From: Planctomycetota bacterium
Lineage (GTDB): Bacteria > Planctomycetota > Phycisphaerae > SM23-33
Assembly (NCBI GenBank): GCA_021160865.1
Contig: JAGHBS010000263.1
Location: forward strand, 1 to 5,481
Direction of reading: 5' to 3'
Length of the DNA stretch: 5,481 nucleotides
The notes beneath the pieces were generated by a model. It searched no databases. It saw only the letters and a list, made by a program, of their open reading frames with translations, and had not been told where the DNA came from. Position 1 is the stretch's first letter; each line of letters starts with the position of its first letter. Of the stretch, positions 1 through 5,481 are shown piece after piece. The translations under genes and the position numbers were made by a program.

Positions 1-1360
1 GCTTCTTCACGGTGAGCCTGGTTGTGGAAAGACCCTTTTAGCAAAGGCGATTGCAGGTGAGGCCGATGTTCCATTCTTTTCTATTTCGGGGTCGGATTTT
101 GTGGAGATGTTCGTTGGTGTAGGTGCCTCGCGTGTGCGCGACCTGTTCCGTCAGGCAAAGGAAGCCGCTCCATGTATCATCTTCCTTGACGAGATAGACG
201 CCGTCGGCAGACGACGAGGGGCTGCCGGTTTTAATGGCGGACACGATGAGCGTGAACAAACGCTGAATGCAATTCTTGTCGAGATGGACGGGTTTGATAC
301 CAGCGATCAGGTTATTGTAATCGCAGCTACTAATCGTATGGATATTCTCGATCCAGCCCTGACTCGTCCTGGCAGGTTCGATAGACAGATTCACGTCCCA
401 TTGCCCGATATAAAGGGCAGATTGGAAATCCTCAAGATATATGCTGCCAAGGTAAAGTGTTGTCCGGATGTTAATCTGGAGATACTCGCTCGTGGTACGC
501 CGATGTTTAGCGGGGCGGATTTGGCAGCACTGATTAACGAAGCCGCTATTGCTGCTACTATGAATAATAAGGAGTGCATTGAACAATCTGATTTGGAAGA
601 GGCGCGCGACAAGGTTCGCTGGGGTAGGGCAAGGAAAAGCAGAGCAATTGATACGCGAGAGAAGGAGATGACAGCCTATCATGAAGCTGGTCATGCCCTC
701 GTCCAGTTTCTCTTACCAGAGGCTGACCCGCTCCACAAAGTTTCGATTATTCCTCGTGGGCATATGGGTGGTGGTACGTTTGCACTACCGGAAAGAGATC
801 GATACCTCTACACTCGCCGATGGTGCGAAGCGTTCATCCGCGTCGCAGTTGCGGGAAGAATCGCTGAGGAGATATTCTGTGGTGATATTGATAGTGGAGC
901 CGCTGCTGATATTGCCCAGGCAACTGATCTTGCAAGAAGGATGGTTATGGATTGGGGAATGAGCGAGAAACTCGGCTTCGTTCGCTACACCCCTAATCCC
1001 CAGCAAGGTCCGTTCGTTGAATTGGGCGGAAAGGAGTATTCTGAAAAGACCGCTGAAATGATTGACGAAGAAATAAAGCGGATAATGGATGCTGCTGATG
1101 CTGATGCCCGTAAGATACTAATGGACAATCAAGATAAAGTAAGGCGACTTGCCGAAGCATTGCTGGTGCACGAAACGCTTTCAGCCGAACAGGTGAAGCA
1201 AATTATTGAAGGTGAAGAGATTTCCAAGCCTTCGATGGACGAATTACTCCAGAAAGAGGCTCAGCGTACCGTTGAAACAGGAACAGCATCGTCGGAGTCG
1301 TCAACGCAGGTTTCCGCAGATCAATCTCCAGAGCAGGGAACGGTTCCCTCGTCGGGATAA
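1..1360 (+). CDS. ftsH: ATP-dependent zinc metalloprotease FtsH, 5' end missing
   Basis: FtsH is a hexameric inner-membrane AAA+ protease that pulls membrane and short-lived cytosolic proteins into its proteolytic chamber. The first full codon is at 2, giving 452 visible residues. About 200 N-terminal residues (two membrane helices and the periplasmic domain) lie outside the window, as the family is usually 600-700 residues. Visible in order: Walker A GEPGCGKT (residues 4-11), pore loop MFVGVG (34-39), Walker B FLDEID (61-66), second region of homology AATNR (108-112) with arginine fingers in RPGRFDR (122-128), zinc site HEAGH (227-231, nt 680-694; catalytic Glu 228), and the likely third zinc ligand Asp 303, 76 residues beyond the first His, close to the family spacing. 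The last ~35 residues are a Ser/Glu/Gln/Thr-rich tail, typical of a poorly conserved, probably disordered C terminus. The Walker A has Glu where Pro is usual. Identification is certain; the stop is TAA at 1358-1360. Confidence 0.97.
   Translation, partial: LLHGEPGCGKTLLAKAIAGEADVPFFSISGSDFVEMFVGVGASRVRDLFRQAKEAAPCIIFLDEIDAVGRRRGAAGFNGGHDEREQTLNAILVEMDGFDTSDQVIVIAATNRMDILDPALTRPGRFDRQIHVPLPDIKGRLEILKIYAAKVKCCPDVNLEILARGTPMFSGADLAALINEAAIAATMNNKECIEQSDLEEARDKVRWGRARKSRAIDTREKEMTAYHEAGHALVQFLLPEADPLHKVSIIPRGHMGGGTFALPERDRYLYTRRWCEAFIRVAVAGRIAEEIFCGDIDSGAAADIAQATDLARRMVMDWGMSEKLGFVRYTPNPQQGPFVELGGKEYSEKTAEMIDEEIKRIMDAADADARKILMDNQDKVRRLAEALLVHETLSAEQVKQIIEGEEISKPSMDELLQKEAQRTVETGTASSESSTQVSADQSPEQGTVPSSG
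1335..1349. repeat. 15-bp palindrome at the 3' end of ftsH
   Basis: AGGGAAC-G-GTTCCCT is a perfect inverted repeat with 7-base arms around one central base, in the last codons of ftsH. As RNA it could form a 6-bp stem with a CGG loop. The nearest T run (TTTT, 1361-1364) is 12 bases further on, so it is a poor rho-independent terminator. It could be a weak 3' stabilising hairpin, a protein-binding site, or chance. Confidence 0.3.
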
Positions 1361-1495
1361 TTTTGCCTCCTTGATACCCTCTTTTATGTTATTCCCTCGC
1401 CGAGAGCAAGATAAAGGAGATTGCTATCGTTAGAACGCAGGATATGAGTCAGCCACGTGGAAAAGCAGAGACACTTTTGTAATAAGTCGTTGTTA
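1361..1495. other. ftsH-folP spacer, no gene seen
   Basis: This is the main part of the only sizeable gap in the window; the rest of it holds the folP promoter. I find no convincing small gene, tRNA or strong hairpin with a T tract. An 8-base direct repeat, TTCCCTCG, occurs at 1344-1351 (end of ftsH) and 1392-1399, and a CACGTG hexamer lies at 1454-1459; both are short enough to be chance. Confidence 0.5.
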
Positions 1496-1517
1496 TCCTG
1501 AAAGGAGAATCTATAAT
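1490..1517 (+). promoter_or_regulatory. Candidate sigma70-type promoter for folP
   Basis: The -35 hexamer TTGTTA (1490-1495, four of six consensus bases) and a perfect -10 TATAAT (1512-1517) are separated by 16 bp. Transcription would be expected to start around 1523-1525, only about five to seven bases before the folP ATG at 1530. The AAAGGAG at 1501-1507 lies inside the promoter spacer, so it would not be in an RNA started here. Position and the perfect -10 support the call, but it rests on pattern alone. Confidence 0.5.
1501..1507 (+). promoter_or_regulatory. Shine-Dalgarno-like AAAGGAG, too far from the folP start
   Basis: AAAGGAG is a strong ribosome-binding sequence, but it ends 22 bases before the folP ATG, well beyond the usual 5-10. 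No in-frame ATG, GTG or TTG lies between it and 1530. It could serve readthrough RNA from ftsH only with unusual spacing, or be a chance purine run within the promoter. Confidence 0.3.
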
Positions 1518-1529
1518 CAATACTTTGAA

Positions 1530-2387
1530 ATGTTAGCCACGCTGGATGAAATTTTACAATCGCATCGAACGCATAAGCCTATTGTAATGGGGGTCTTGAA
1601 TATCACGCCCGATAGTTTTTCTGACGGAGGTGAATATCTCAACCCCGACGATGCCATCGCAGCTGCTGATAAGATGATTCGCGATGGTGCGGATATTATA
1701 GATATTGGTGCAGAATCCACTCGTCCGGGTTCGGATAGGGTCTCGGCAGATGAGCAAATTCGTCGGCTCGAGCCGGTCTTACCGAAGGTTTGTTCGCTTG
1801 GAAGAGTTGTCAGCATTGATACGACATTAGCGGAGGTCGCTCGATTCGCCCTCGATGCAGGAGCAAGCATTATCAACGATGTTTCAGCCGGCAGGGATGA
1901 TGCGGAAATGTTCAATCTTGCTGCTAAGCGAGAAGTGCCAATTATTTTGATGCATATGCTTGGTGAGCCTAAGACGATGCAAGAAAATCCGCATTATGAC
2001 GACGTGGTAGGTGAGGTTCGTCAGTTTCTCTCCGATCGCATCACCGCTGCTGTCGAAGCAGGGATTGAACGAAGCAAAATAATCATTGATCCAGGGATTG
2101 GGTTTGGAAAATTGCTTAATCATAATTTAGCCCTATTGAGAAATATCAATTCATTGCTGGAGTTGGACGTTCCGGTACTTATCGGTCCGAGCAGGAAGCG
2201 ATTTATCGCAGAGATTTCGCAGAATTTATTAAATATTAGACCCGTGGAGAAGGATCGGCTTGGCGGGACTATCGCAGCAGTGCTGGCAGGATACCGCCAG
2301 GGTGCAACGATCTTTCGCGTTCATGATGTTGCACCAGTTATTCAAGCCCTTGCTACAGCCAGGGCAATTGAAAAGGGTTTGATATAA
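1530..2387 (+). CDS. folP: Dihydropteroate synthase
   Basis: This cytoplasmic TIM-barrel enzyme joins 6-hydroxymethyl-dihydropterin diphosphate to p-aminobenzoate to make 7,8-dihydropteroate in folate synthesis, and is the sulfonamide target. All family signatures are present in the 285 residues: VMGVLNITPDSFSDGG (19-34, with diphosphate-loop Asn 24), GAESTRPG (60-67), SIDT (95-98), INDVS (115-119), LMHM followed by the PKTMQ loop (140-151), DPGIGFGK (187-194, pterin-binding Asp 187), GPSRKRFI (219-226, pABA/pterin-site Ser 221 and Lys 223) and FRVHDV (262-267, Arg 263 and His 265 for the diphosphate). Length matches the usual ~280. The ATG at 1530 leaves a normal short lead before the first motif, and no upstream ATG, GTG or TTG in this frame lies near. 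It lies downstream of ftsH, as in enterobacteria. No catalytic residue is missing. Confidence 0.97.
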   Translation: MLATLDEILQSHRTHKPIVMGVLNITPDSFSDGGEYLNPDDAIAAADKMIRDGADIIDIGAESTRPGSDRVSADEQIRRLEPVLPKVCSLGRVVSIDTTLAEVARFALDAGASIINDVSAGRDDAEMFNLAAKREVPIILMHMLGEPKTMQENPHYDDVVGEVRQFLSDRITAAVEAGIERSKIIIDPGIGFGKLLNHNLALLRNINSLLELDVPVLIGPSRKRFIAEISQNLLNIRPVEKDRLGGTIAAVLAGYRQGATIFRVHDVAPVIQALATARAIEKGLI

Positions 2388-2396
2388 AGTGATATT
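2368..2396 (+). promoter_or_regulatory. Weak candidate promoter for cdaA-ybbR
   Basis: TTGAAA (2368-2373, five of six -35 bases) and GATATT (2391-2396, four of six -10 bases) are 17 bp apart and overlap the end of folP. A start near 2403 would give a leader of about 30 bases to the cdaA ATG at 2433. Such matches arise easily in A+T-rich stretches, so this is only a candidate; cotranscription with folP is equally plausible. Confidence 0.22.
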
Positions 2397-2432
2397 GTAG
2401 TATTTCCTCGTTGATTGGCTTACAATTTAGAT

Positions 2433-3311
2433 ATGGTCGATTTGATTAATGCAATTCGTAATTACCTTTATCGTGTTGTTCATTACGATCCTGTTGTGGT
2501 ACTCGTTGAGATGGTGCTCATCGGACTGGTTGTCTGGTGGGTGGTATCGTTTCTTCGAGGTACACGTGGGGAGAGTTTGATTAAAGGATTAGCCGTCATT
2601 CTCGCAACAGTTTATTTGTGCATAATGTTGCTTCCCAAGGATCGGGGATGGGATAGGATTGAGTTTTTGTATGGTAAGTTCCTTCTCTTCACGTTTATTG
2701 CAGTTGTGGTGGCATTTCAGCCTGAGTTGCGAAGGGCATTAGGATATATCGGAAGGGCAAGGATATTCGGCGCCCCCTGGCGGTACGAGCAGGAAGAGAT
2801 AGATGCGCTGGTCGAATCAGCAGGTTATTTATCACGTAATAAGATGGGGGCAATAATTGCAATTGAACGCAAGGTTGGATTGGGTGCATTGATGGAATCG
2901 GGGGTAATCCTCGATGCTGAGCTATCAGCACCGTTGTTGAATACGATTTTCTATCCCGGCACGCCGTTGCATGATATGGGTGTGATTATCCAGCACGGTA
3001 GGATAGCAGCAGCAGGATGTCAATTCCCCTTGGCTGAAAGCGAGGACGTCGATGCTTCACTGGGCAGTCGGCATCGGGCAGCACTGGGATTGGCTCAGGA
3101 GACCGATGCGGTGATTATCGTCGTCAGTGAAGAGACTGGCAGGATATCGATTGCAACCGAAGGTCAGCTACACGTCGGTCTTGGCGTCGATGGCTTACGT
3201 CAGATGCTTTGCACGATGTTGATGCCGCCAAAACGTAGATGGCTATCTCGACGAGGTTCGGATTATGAATCTTCCCAGCGAGGAGATCGAAGCAAACAAG
3301 AAACGTCATAA
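2433..3311 (+). CDS. cdaA: Membrane diadenylate cyclase CdaA (c-di-AMP synthase)
   Basis: CdaA condenses two ATP into cyclic di-AMP, the messenger governing potassium, osmolyte and cell-wall balance. From ATG 2433 it has 292 residues (B. subtilis CdaA is ~273). Three membrane helices are visible at about 20-41, 50-67 and 81-97, followed by the family hallmark FQPELRR (95-101). The DAC domain then shows GAII-x2-ER (139-146), TPLHD (177-181), RHR (213-215, ATP phosphate binding) and VVSEETG (230-236). The catalytic metal-binding Asp 181 is present, but the usual Asp-Gly-Ala reads Asp-Met-Gly (181-183). The C terminus is a basic, charged tail of ~30 residues. An in-frame TTG at 2415 would add six residues. 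Neither start has a Shine-Dalgarno site; I prefer ATG because the extra residues add nothing recognisable. The ybbR-like gene follows after 9 bases, the usual cdaA-cdaR pairing, suggesting coupled expression. Confidence 0.94.
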   Translation: MVDLINAIRNYLYRVVHYDPVVVLVEMVLIGLVVWWVVSFLRGTRGESLIKGLAVILATVYLCIMLLPKDRGWDRIEFLYGKFLLFTFIAVVVAFQPELRRALGYIGRARIFGAPWRYEQEEIDALVESAGYLSRNKMGAIIAIERKVGLGALMESGVILDAELSAPLLNTIFYPGTPLHDMGVIIQHGRIAAAGCQFPLAESEDVDASLGSRHRAALGLAQETDAVIIVVSEETGRISIATEGQLHVGLGVDGLRQMLCTMLMPPKRRWLSRRGSDYESSQRGDRSKQETS

Positions 3312-3320
3312 TGTCTTCCA

Positions 3321-4418
3321 ATGTGTGCGGTGATGACCAATGTGCGTCGAGCGTACCGAAGAGAACCGCCCGCTAAACGATTTAGCAAGCAATGGTTCAA
3401 ACAGACATTTCATACCTTTCTTTGGGTAGCTATCATCACCATACTTATATGGGTTTACGCAGATATACAATTTACAGACCAGAAGGAAATATCCGCACGG
3501 CTCAGGCTGCGAGTCGATGTGAATGAGGGTATGGTTCTATTGAGCAAGAAGGAAATTCCTGTCACCTTTCGGGTCAAGGGAAATAGGCATTATGTAAATC
3601 GATTTCGTGATCTTTTAGACAAGAAAGGTTCATTGCTTGAGTATGACGTTGCCCGTGCCAAGAGATTCATCCCGGGAATATATTTTGATCGTACCAGCGA
3701 GATCCTCTCATCGCTACCGGAGTTCCGCAACAGCGGGCTTGAGATTGTATCGGTTAGGCCTGCCAGGGTGAAAATTCACTTAGATAAGTTAGCAATAATC
3801 AAAGATATTCCCGTACGATTTGATTATGTCGGAGCCGAGCTGGATGGTAAAGCCATCATGAAACCCGATAGGGTCGCGCTGTATCTTCCAGCAAGTTCTC
3901 GCAAACGGATTAATCCATCGAAGATTACGTTGATAACCCGGCGTATTGATTTGAGCGATACTCCTGCAGGGGTAGAAAACACAATTAAAGATGTGGAAAT
4001 CCTGCCACCGGCGGGTATCGAGCAAGCGTTCATAAAGCCACCAACGGTTTCGGTTACCTTCAAGGTACGTCAACAGACTGGTCAGAAGACCTTCCTCGTA
4101 CAGGTAAAGTACCTTGCTCCACCGTCCTGGTTGACTGATGGCACCTGGCAGAAATATAAACTTGAGGTCAAACCTACTGAAACATGGAGGCGGGAAATAG
4201 TTGTTTCGGGCAATAGAGTTGATCTGGAAAAACTCACGCCCGAAAAGATAAATGCTTACATCGTCTTGACCGACGAAGATAAGAAGCGGGACTGGTGGCC
4301 TGGGAAGATTCACGTTGAGTTCCCCAAGGATTTAAACGTTCGATTGGCAAAGCCTGTTCCAGACCTCTTGTATCGATTAATCAAACGTCCCGGGACAACG
4401 GGCCAGACGGGTGGTTAG
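3321..4418 (+). CDS. YbbR-like membrane protein, probable CdaA regulator (CdaR)
   Basis: The product has 365 residues. After a basic N terminus there is one membrane helix at about 31-47 (ending in ILIWVYAD), and the rest should lie outside the cytoplasm. The outer part is rich in beta-strand patterns and has recurring units ending in Pro-x-x-Val-x-Val/Ile-x-Phe/Leu (RPARVKIHL near 153-161, PPTVSVTF further on), the style of YbbR repeats. CdaR proteins bind CdaA and tune its activity. The call rests on this architecture and on the position 9 bases after cdaA; sequence identity to Firmicute CdaR looks low, so I give no symbol. The start is uncertain: ATG 3321 (used here) or ATG 3333, four codons later; neither has a clear Shine-Dalgarno site, so translation may be coupled to cdaA termination. 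No enzymatic motif is seen, and the C terminus is a short Gly/Thr-rich tail. Confidence 0.78.
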   Translation: MCAVMTNVRRAYRREPPAKRFSKQWFKQTFHTFLWVAIITILIWVYADIQFTDQKEISARLRLRVDVNEGMVLLSKKEIPVTFRVKGNRHYVNRFRDLLDKKGSLLEYDVARAKRFIPGIYFDRTSEILSSLPEFRNSGLEIVSVRPARVKIHLDKLAIIKDIPVRFDYVGAELDGKAIMKPDRVALYLPASSRKRINPSKITLITRRIDLSDTPAGVENTIKDVEILPPAGIEQAFIKPPTVSVTFKVRQQTGQKTFLVQVKYLAPPSWLTDGTWQKYKLEVKPTETWRREIVVSGNRVDLEKLTPEKINAYIVLTDEDKKRDWWPGKIHVEFPKDLNVRLAKPVPDLLYRLIKRPGTTGQTGG

Positions 4419-4456
4419 ACTGATACATCTGTTGTTCGGATCGGTTTGATTCACGT

Positions 4457-4464
4457 GAGGCAGG
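4457..4464 (+). promoter_or_regulatory. Probable proA ribosome-binding site
   Basis: GAGG (4457-4460) and AGG (4462-4464) lie 11 and 7 bases before the ATG at 4472. Either can pair with the 16S 3' end, and together they make this one of the few plausibly spaced ribosome-binding sites in the window. They support 4472 as the proA start. Confidence 0.45.
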
Positions 4465-4471
4465 TAAAGAA

Positions 4472-5481
4472 ATGGAAGATTTACAAGCATATGTCAGGCA
4501 GATTGCCGGAGATGCTCGTCGAGCCGCTTCGAAGTTAGCGATTGCCTCGGGGGCAAGACGCGATGCTGCTTTGTTATACGCTGCTGATGCGATTCGCTCC
4601 GATGCCGAAGCAATCGCTGCTGCCAATCAAACTGATGTCCTGGCTGCTAAAGATGCCGGTCTATCGGCTGCTATGATTGATCGGCTAACGCTGACGAATA
4701 AACGAATCGAGGCGATGGCGACGGCATTGGAATCGATTGCTCGTCAGCCCGACCCGGTGGGAAAGAGCATCGCTGCTTATAATCGTCCCAATGGCTTACG
4801 AGTGGAGAAGAGGCGAGTTCCTCTCGGCGTGGTGGCGATTATTTATGAATCCCGCCCGAACGTCACTGCCGATGCTGCTGGTCTATGCATAAAAAGCGGA
4901 AATGCTGTCATCCTCCGAGGCGGAAAGGAAGCCTTGCAATCCAATCTCGCCATCGCAAGATGCCTCAGCAAAGGACTCTCGCAAGCCGACCTGCCTGATA
5001 ATGTGATAACCATGATTGACCGTACCGAGCATGAAATCGTCCCTGCATTAGCCCAGGCAGAGGGATTGATAGACCTGATTATCCCCCGTGGCGGTGAGTC
5101 TCTTATCCGAGCGGTCGTCCAGGCTGCTACCATCCCTGTTATCAAGCATTATGCAGGTAATTGTCATATCTACGTTCACGCCGATGCTGACCTTACCAAA
5201 GCAGAGCGGATTATCCTCAATGCCAAGTGTCAGCGTCCGGGCGTCTGTAATGCGGTCGAAACCTTGCTTATCGATGCTGCTATTGCCGAAGAATTCTTAC
5301 CCGTTATTGCTAAAAGACTCATTGATGCAGGCGTGGAGCTCCGAGGCTGTGAAAAATCCTGCAAAATCGTCCCTGAAATGAAGCCCGCCAGCCAGCAAGA
5401 CTGGTTCACCGAGTATCTGGCATTGATTTTGGCGGTGAAGGTTGTCAATTCCCTCGATGAAGCCATTGAGCATATTAACAC
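4472..5481 (+). CDS. proA: Glutamate-5-semialdehyde dehydrogenase (gamma-glutamyl phosphate reductase), 3' end missing
   Basis: ProA reduces gamma-glutamyl phosphate with NADPH to glutamate-5-semialdehyde, the second step of proline synthesis, working with glutamate 5-kinase (ProB) in the cytosol. The frame stays open from ATG 4472 to the window edge, giving 336 residues of the usual ~415. Recognisable parts are the helical Ala-rich N terminus with DRLTL (70-74), the cofactor-domain core VPLGVVAIIYESRPNVTADA followed by KSGNAVILRGGKEA, the IPRGGESLI segment, and QRPGVCNAVETLL carrying catalytic Cys 259 (nt 5246-5248). Near the edge, DWFTEYLALILAVKVV and SLDEAIEHIN match the family's conserved C-terminal part; the remaining ~80 residues lie outside. 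The start fits the family N terminus and has a plausible ribosome-binding site. It lies 53 bp after the ybbR-like gene with no terminator between, so cotranscription is likely. No proB is visible in the window. Confidence 0.96.
   Translation, partial: MEDLQAYVRQIAGDARRAASKLAIASGARRDAALLYAADAIRSDAEAIAAANQTDVLAAKDAGLSAAMIDRLTLTNKRIEAMATALESIARQPDPVGKSIAAYNRPNGLRVEKRRVPLGVVAIIYESRPNVTADAAGLCIKSGNAVILRGGKEALQSNLAIARCLSKGLSQADLPDNVITMIDRTEHEIVPALAQAEGLIDLIIPRGGESLIRAVVQAATIPVIKHYAGNCHIYVHADADLTKAERIILNAKCQRPGVCNAVETLLIDAAIAEEFLPVIAKRLIDAGVELRGCEKSCKIVPEMKPASQQDWFTEYLALILAVKVVNSLDEAIEHIN

Noticed and set aside
38..694. Long open frame (218 codons) on the - strand opposite ftsH
   Set aside because: It is fully antisense to the most conserved part of ftsH, its translation resembles no family I know, and it is explained by codon bias in the real gene.
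1206..1433. 75-codon + strand open frame overlapping the ftsH end
   Set aside because: Most of it is ftsH read in another frame, giving an Arg-rich composition; it has no ribosome-binding site and no family match.
3311..3376. 21-codon frame starting on the cdaA stop (TAATG overlap)
   Set aside because: It is short and overlaps the start of the ybbR-like gene in another frame with no conserved feature; the overlap may matter for coupling but not as a gene.
4055..4116. TACCTT-C-AAGGTA palindrome and a further GTACCTTG copy inside the ybbR-like gene
   Set aside because: The arms are short, they lie within a continuous coding frame, and the distant copy would need a ~40-base loop; chance is sufficient.
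3789..4313. 174-codon open frame on the - strand opposite the ybbR-like gene
   Set aside because: The + strand frame has a coherent membrane helix and strand-rich domain and follows cdaA directly; the antisense product has no recognisable feature or ribosome-binding site.
4419..4471. Possible terminator or promoter between the ybbR-like gene and proA
   Set aside because: No stem of useful length followed by a T run, and no hexamer pair at acceptable spacing, could be found.
1088..5279. GATGCTG word repeated seven times on the + strand (1088, 1097, 2913, 4562, 4871, 5183, 5273), a possible chi-like or skewed motif
   Set aside because: Every copy is in frame as Asp-Ala codons GAT GCT plus G, so codon and amino-acid preference explains it without a separate signal.

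Overview
This window is a compact housekeeping segment of a bacterial chromosome with all five genes on the + strand: the 3' two thirds of ftsH (membrane AAA+ metalloprotease), complete folP (dihydropteroate synthase), complete cdaA (membrane diadenylate cyclase), a complete ybbR/cdaR-like gene (membrane-anchored partner of CdaA), and the 5' part of proA (glutamate-5-semialdehyde dehydrogenase). Both outer genes are cut by the window edges. There is no sign of mobile DNA, CRISPR, tRNA or rRNA.

Organism: base composition looks roughly balanced (judged by eye, not counted). The genes are clearly bacterial. The wording of the FtsH ATPase and protease domains, the recalled style of the ProA core, the weak or absent Shine-Dalgarno sites and the ftsH-folP-cdaA-ybbR order suggest a Planctomycetota (Phycisphaerae-like) or related deep-branching Gram-negative lineage. 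This is an impression from memory of these families, not a search result.

Layout: ftsH ends at 1360. A 169-bp spacer follows, the only sizeable gap; it ends in a good sigma70-like promoter (TTGTTA, 16 bp, TATAAT) immediately before folP. folP, cdaA and ybbR then follow with gaps of 45 bp (27 bp if cdaA starts at an upstream TTG) and 9 bp, and proA starts 53 bp after ybbR. No convincing rho-independent terminator is seen anywhere, so folP-cdaA-ybbR, and possibly proA, are likely transcribed together.

Function: CdaA makes cyclic di-AMP from two ATP at the membrane. The YbbR-like protein has one N-terminal membrane helix and a large extracytoplasmic part and probably modulates CdaA. In many bacteria glmM completes this set (folP-glmM in enterobacteria, cdaA-cdaR-glmM in Firmicutes); here the next gene is proA, for proline synthesis. 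Since c-di-AMP controls potassium and osmolyte balance and proline is a compatible solute, the pairing is suggestive but not evidence of a link. I see no undescribed system. The points most worth a second look are the altered DGA motif of CdaA, the near-leaderless arrangement of folP, the proA-for-glmM neighbourhood, and the variant Walker A of FtsH.
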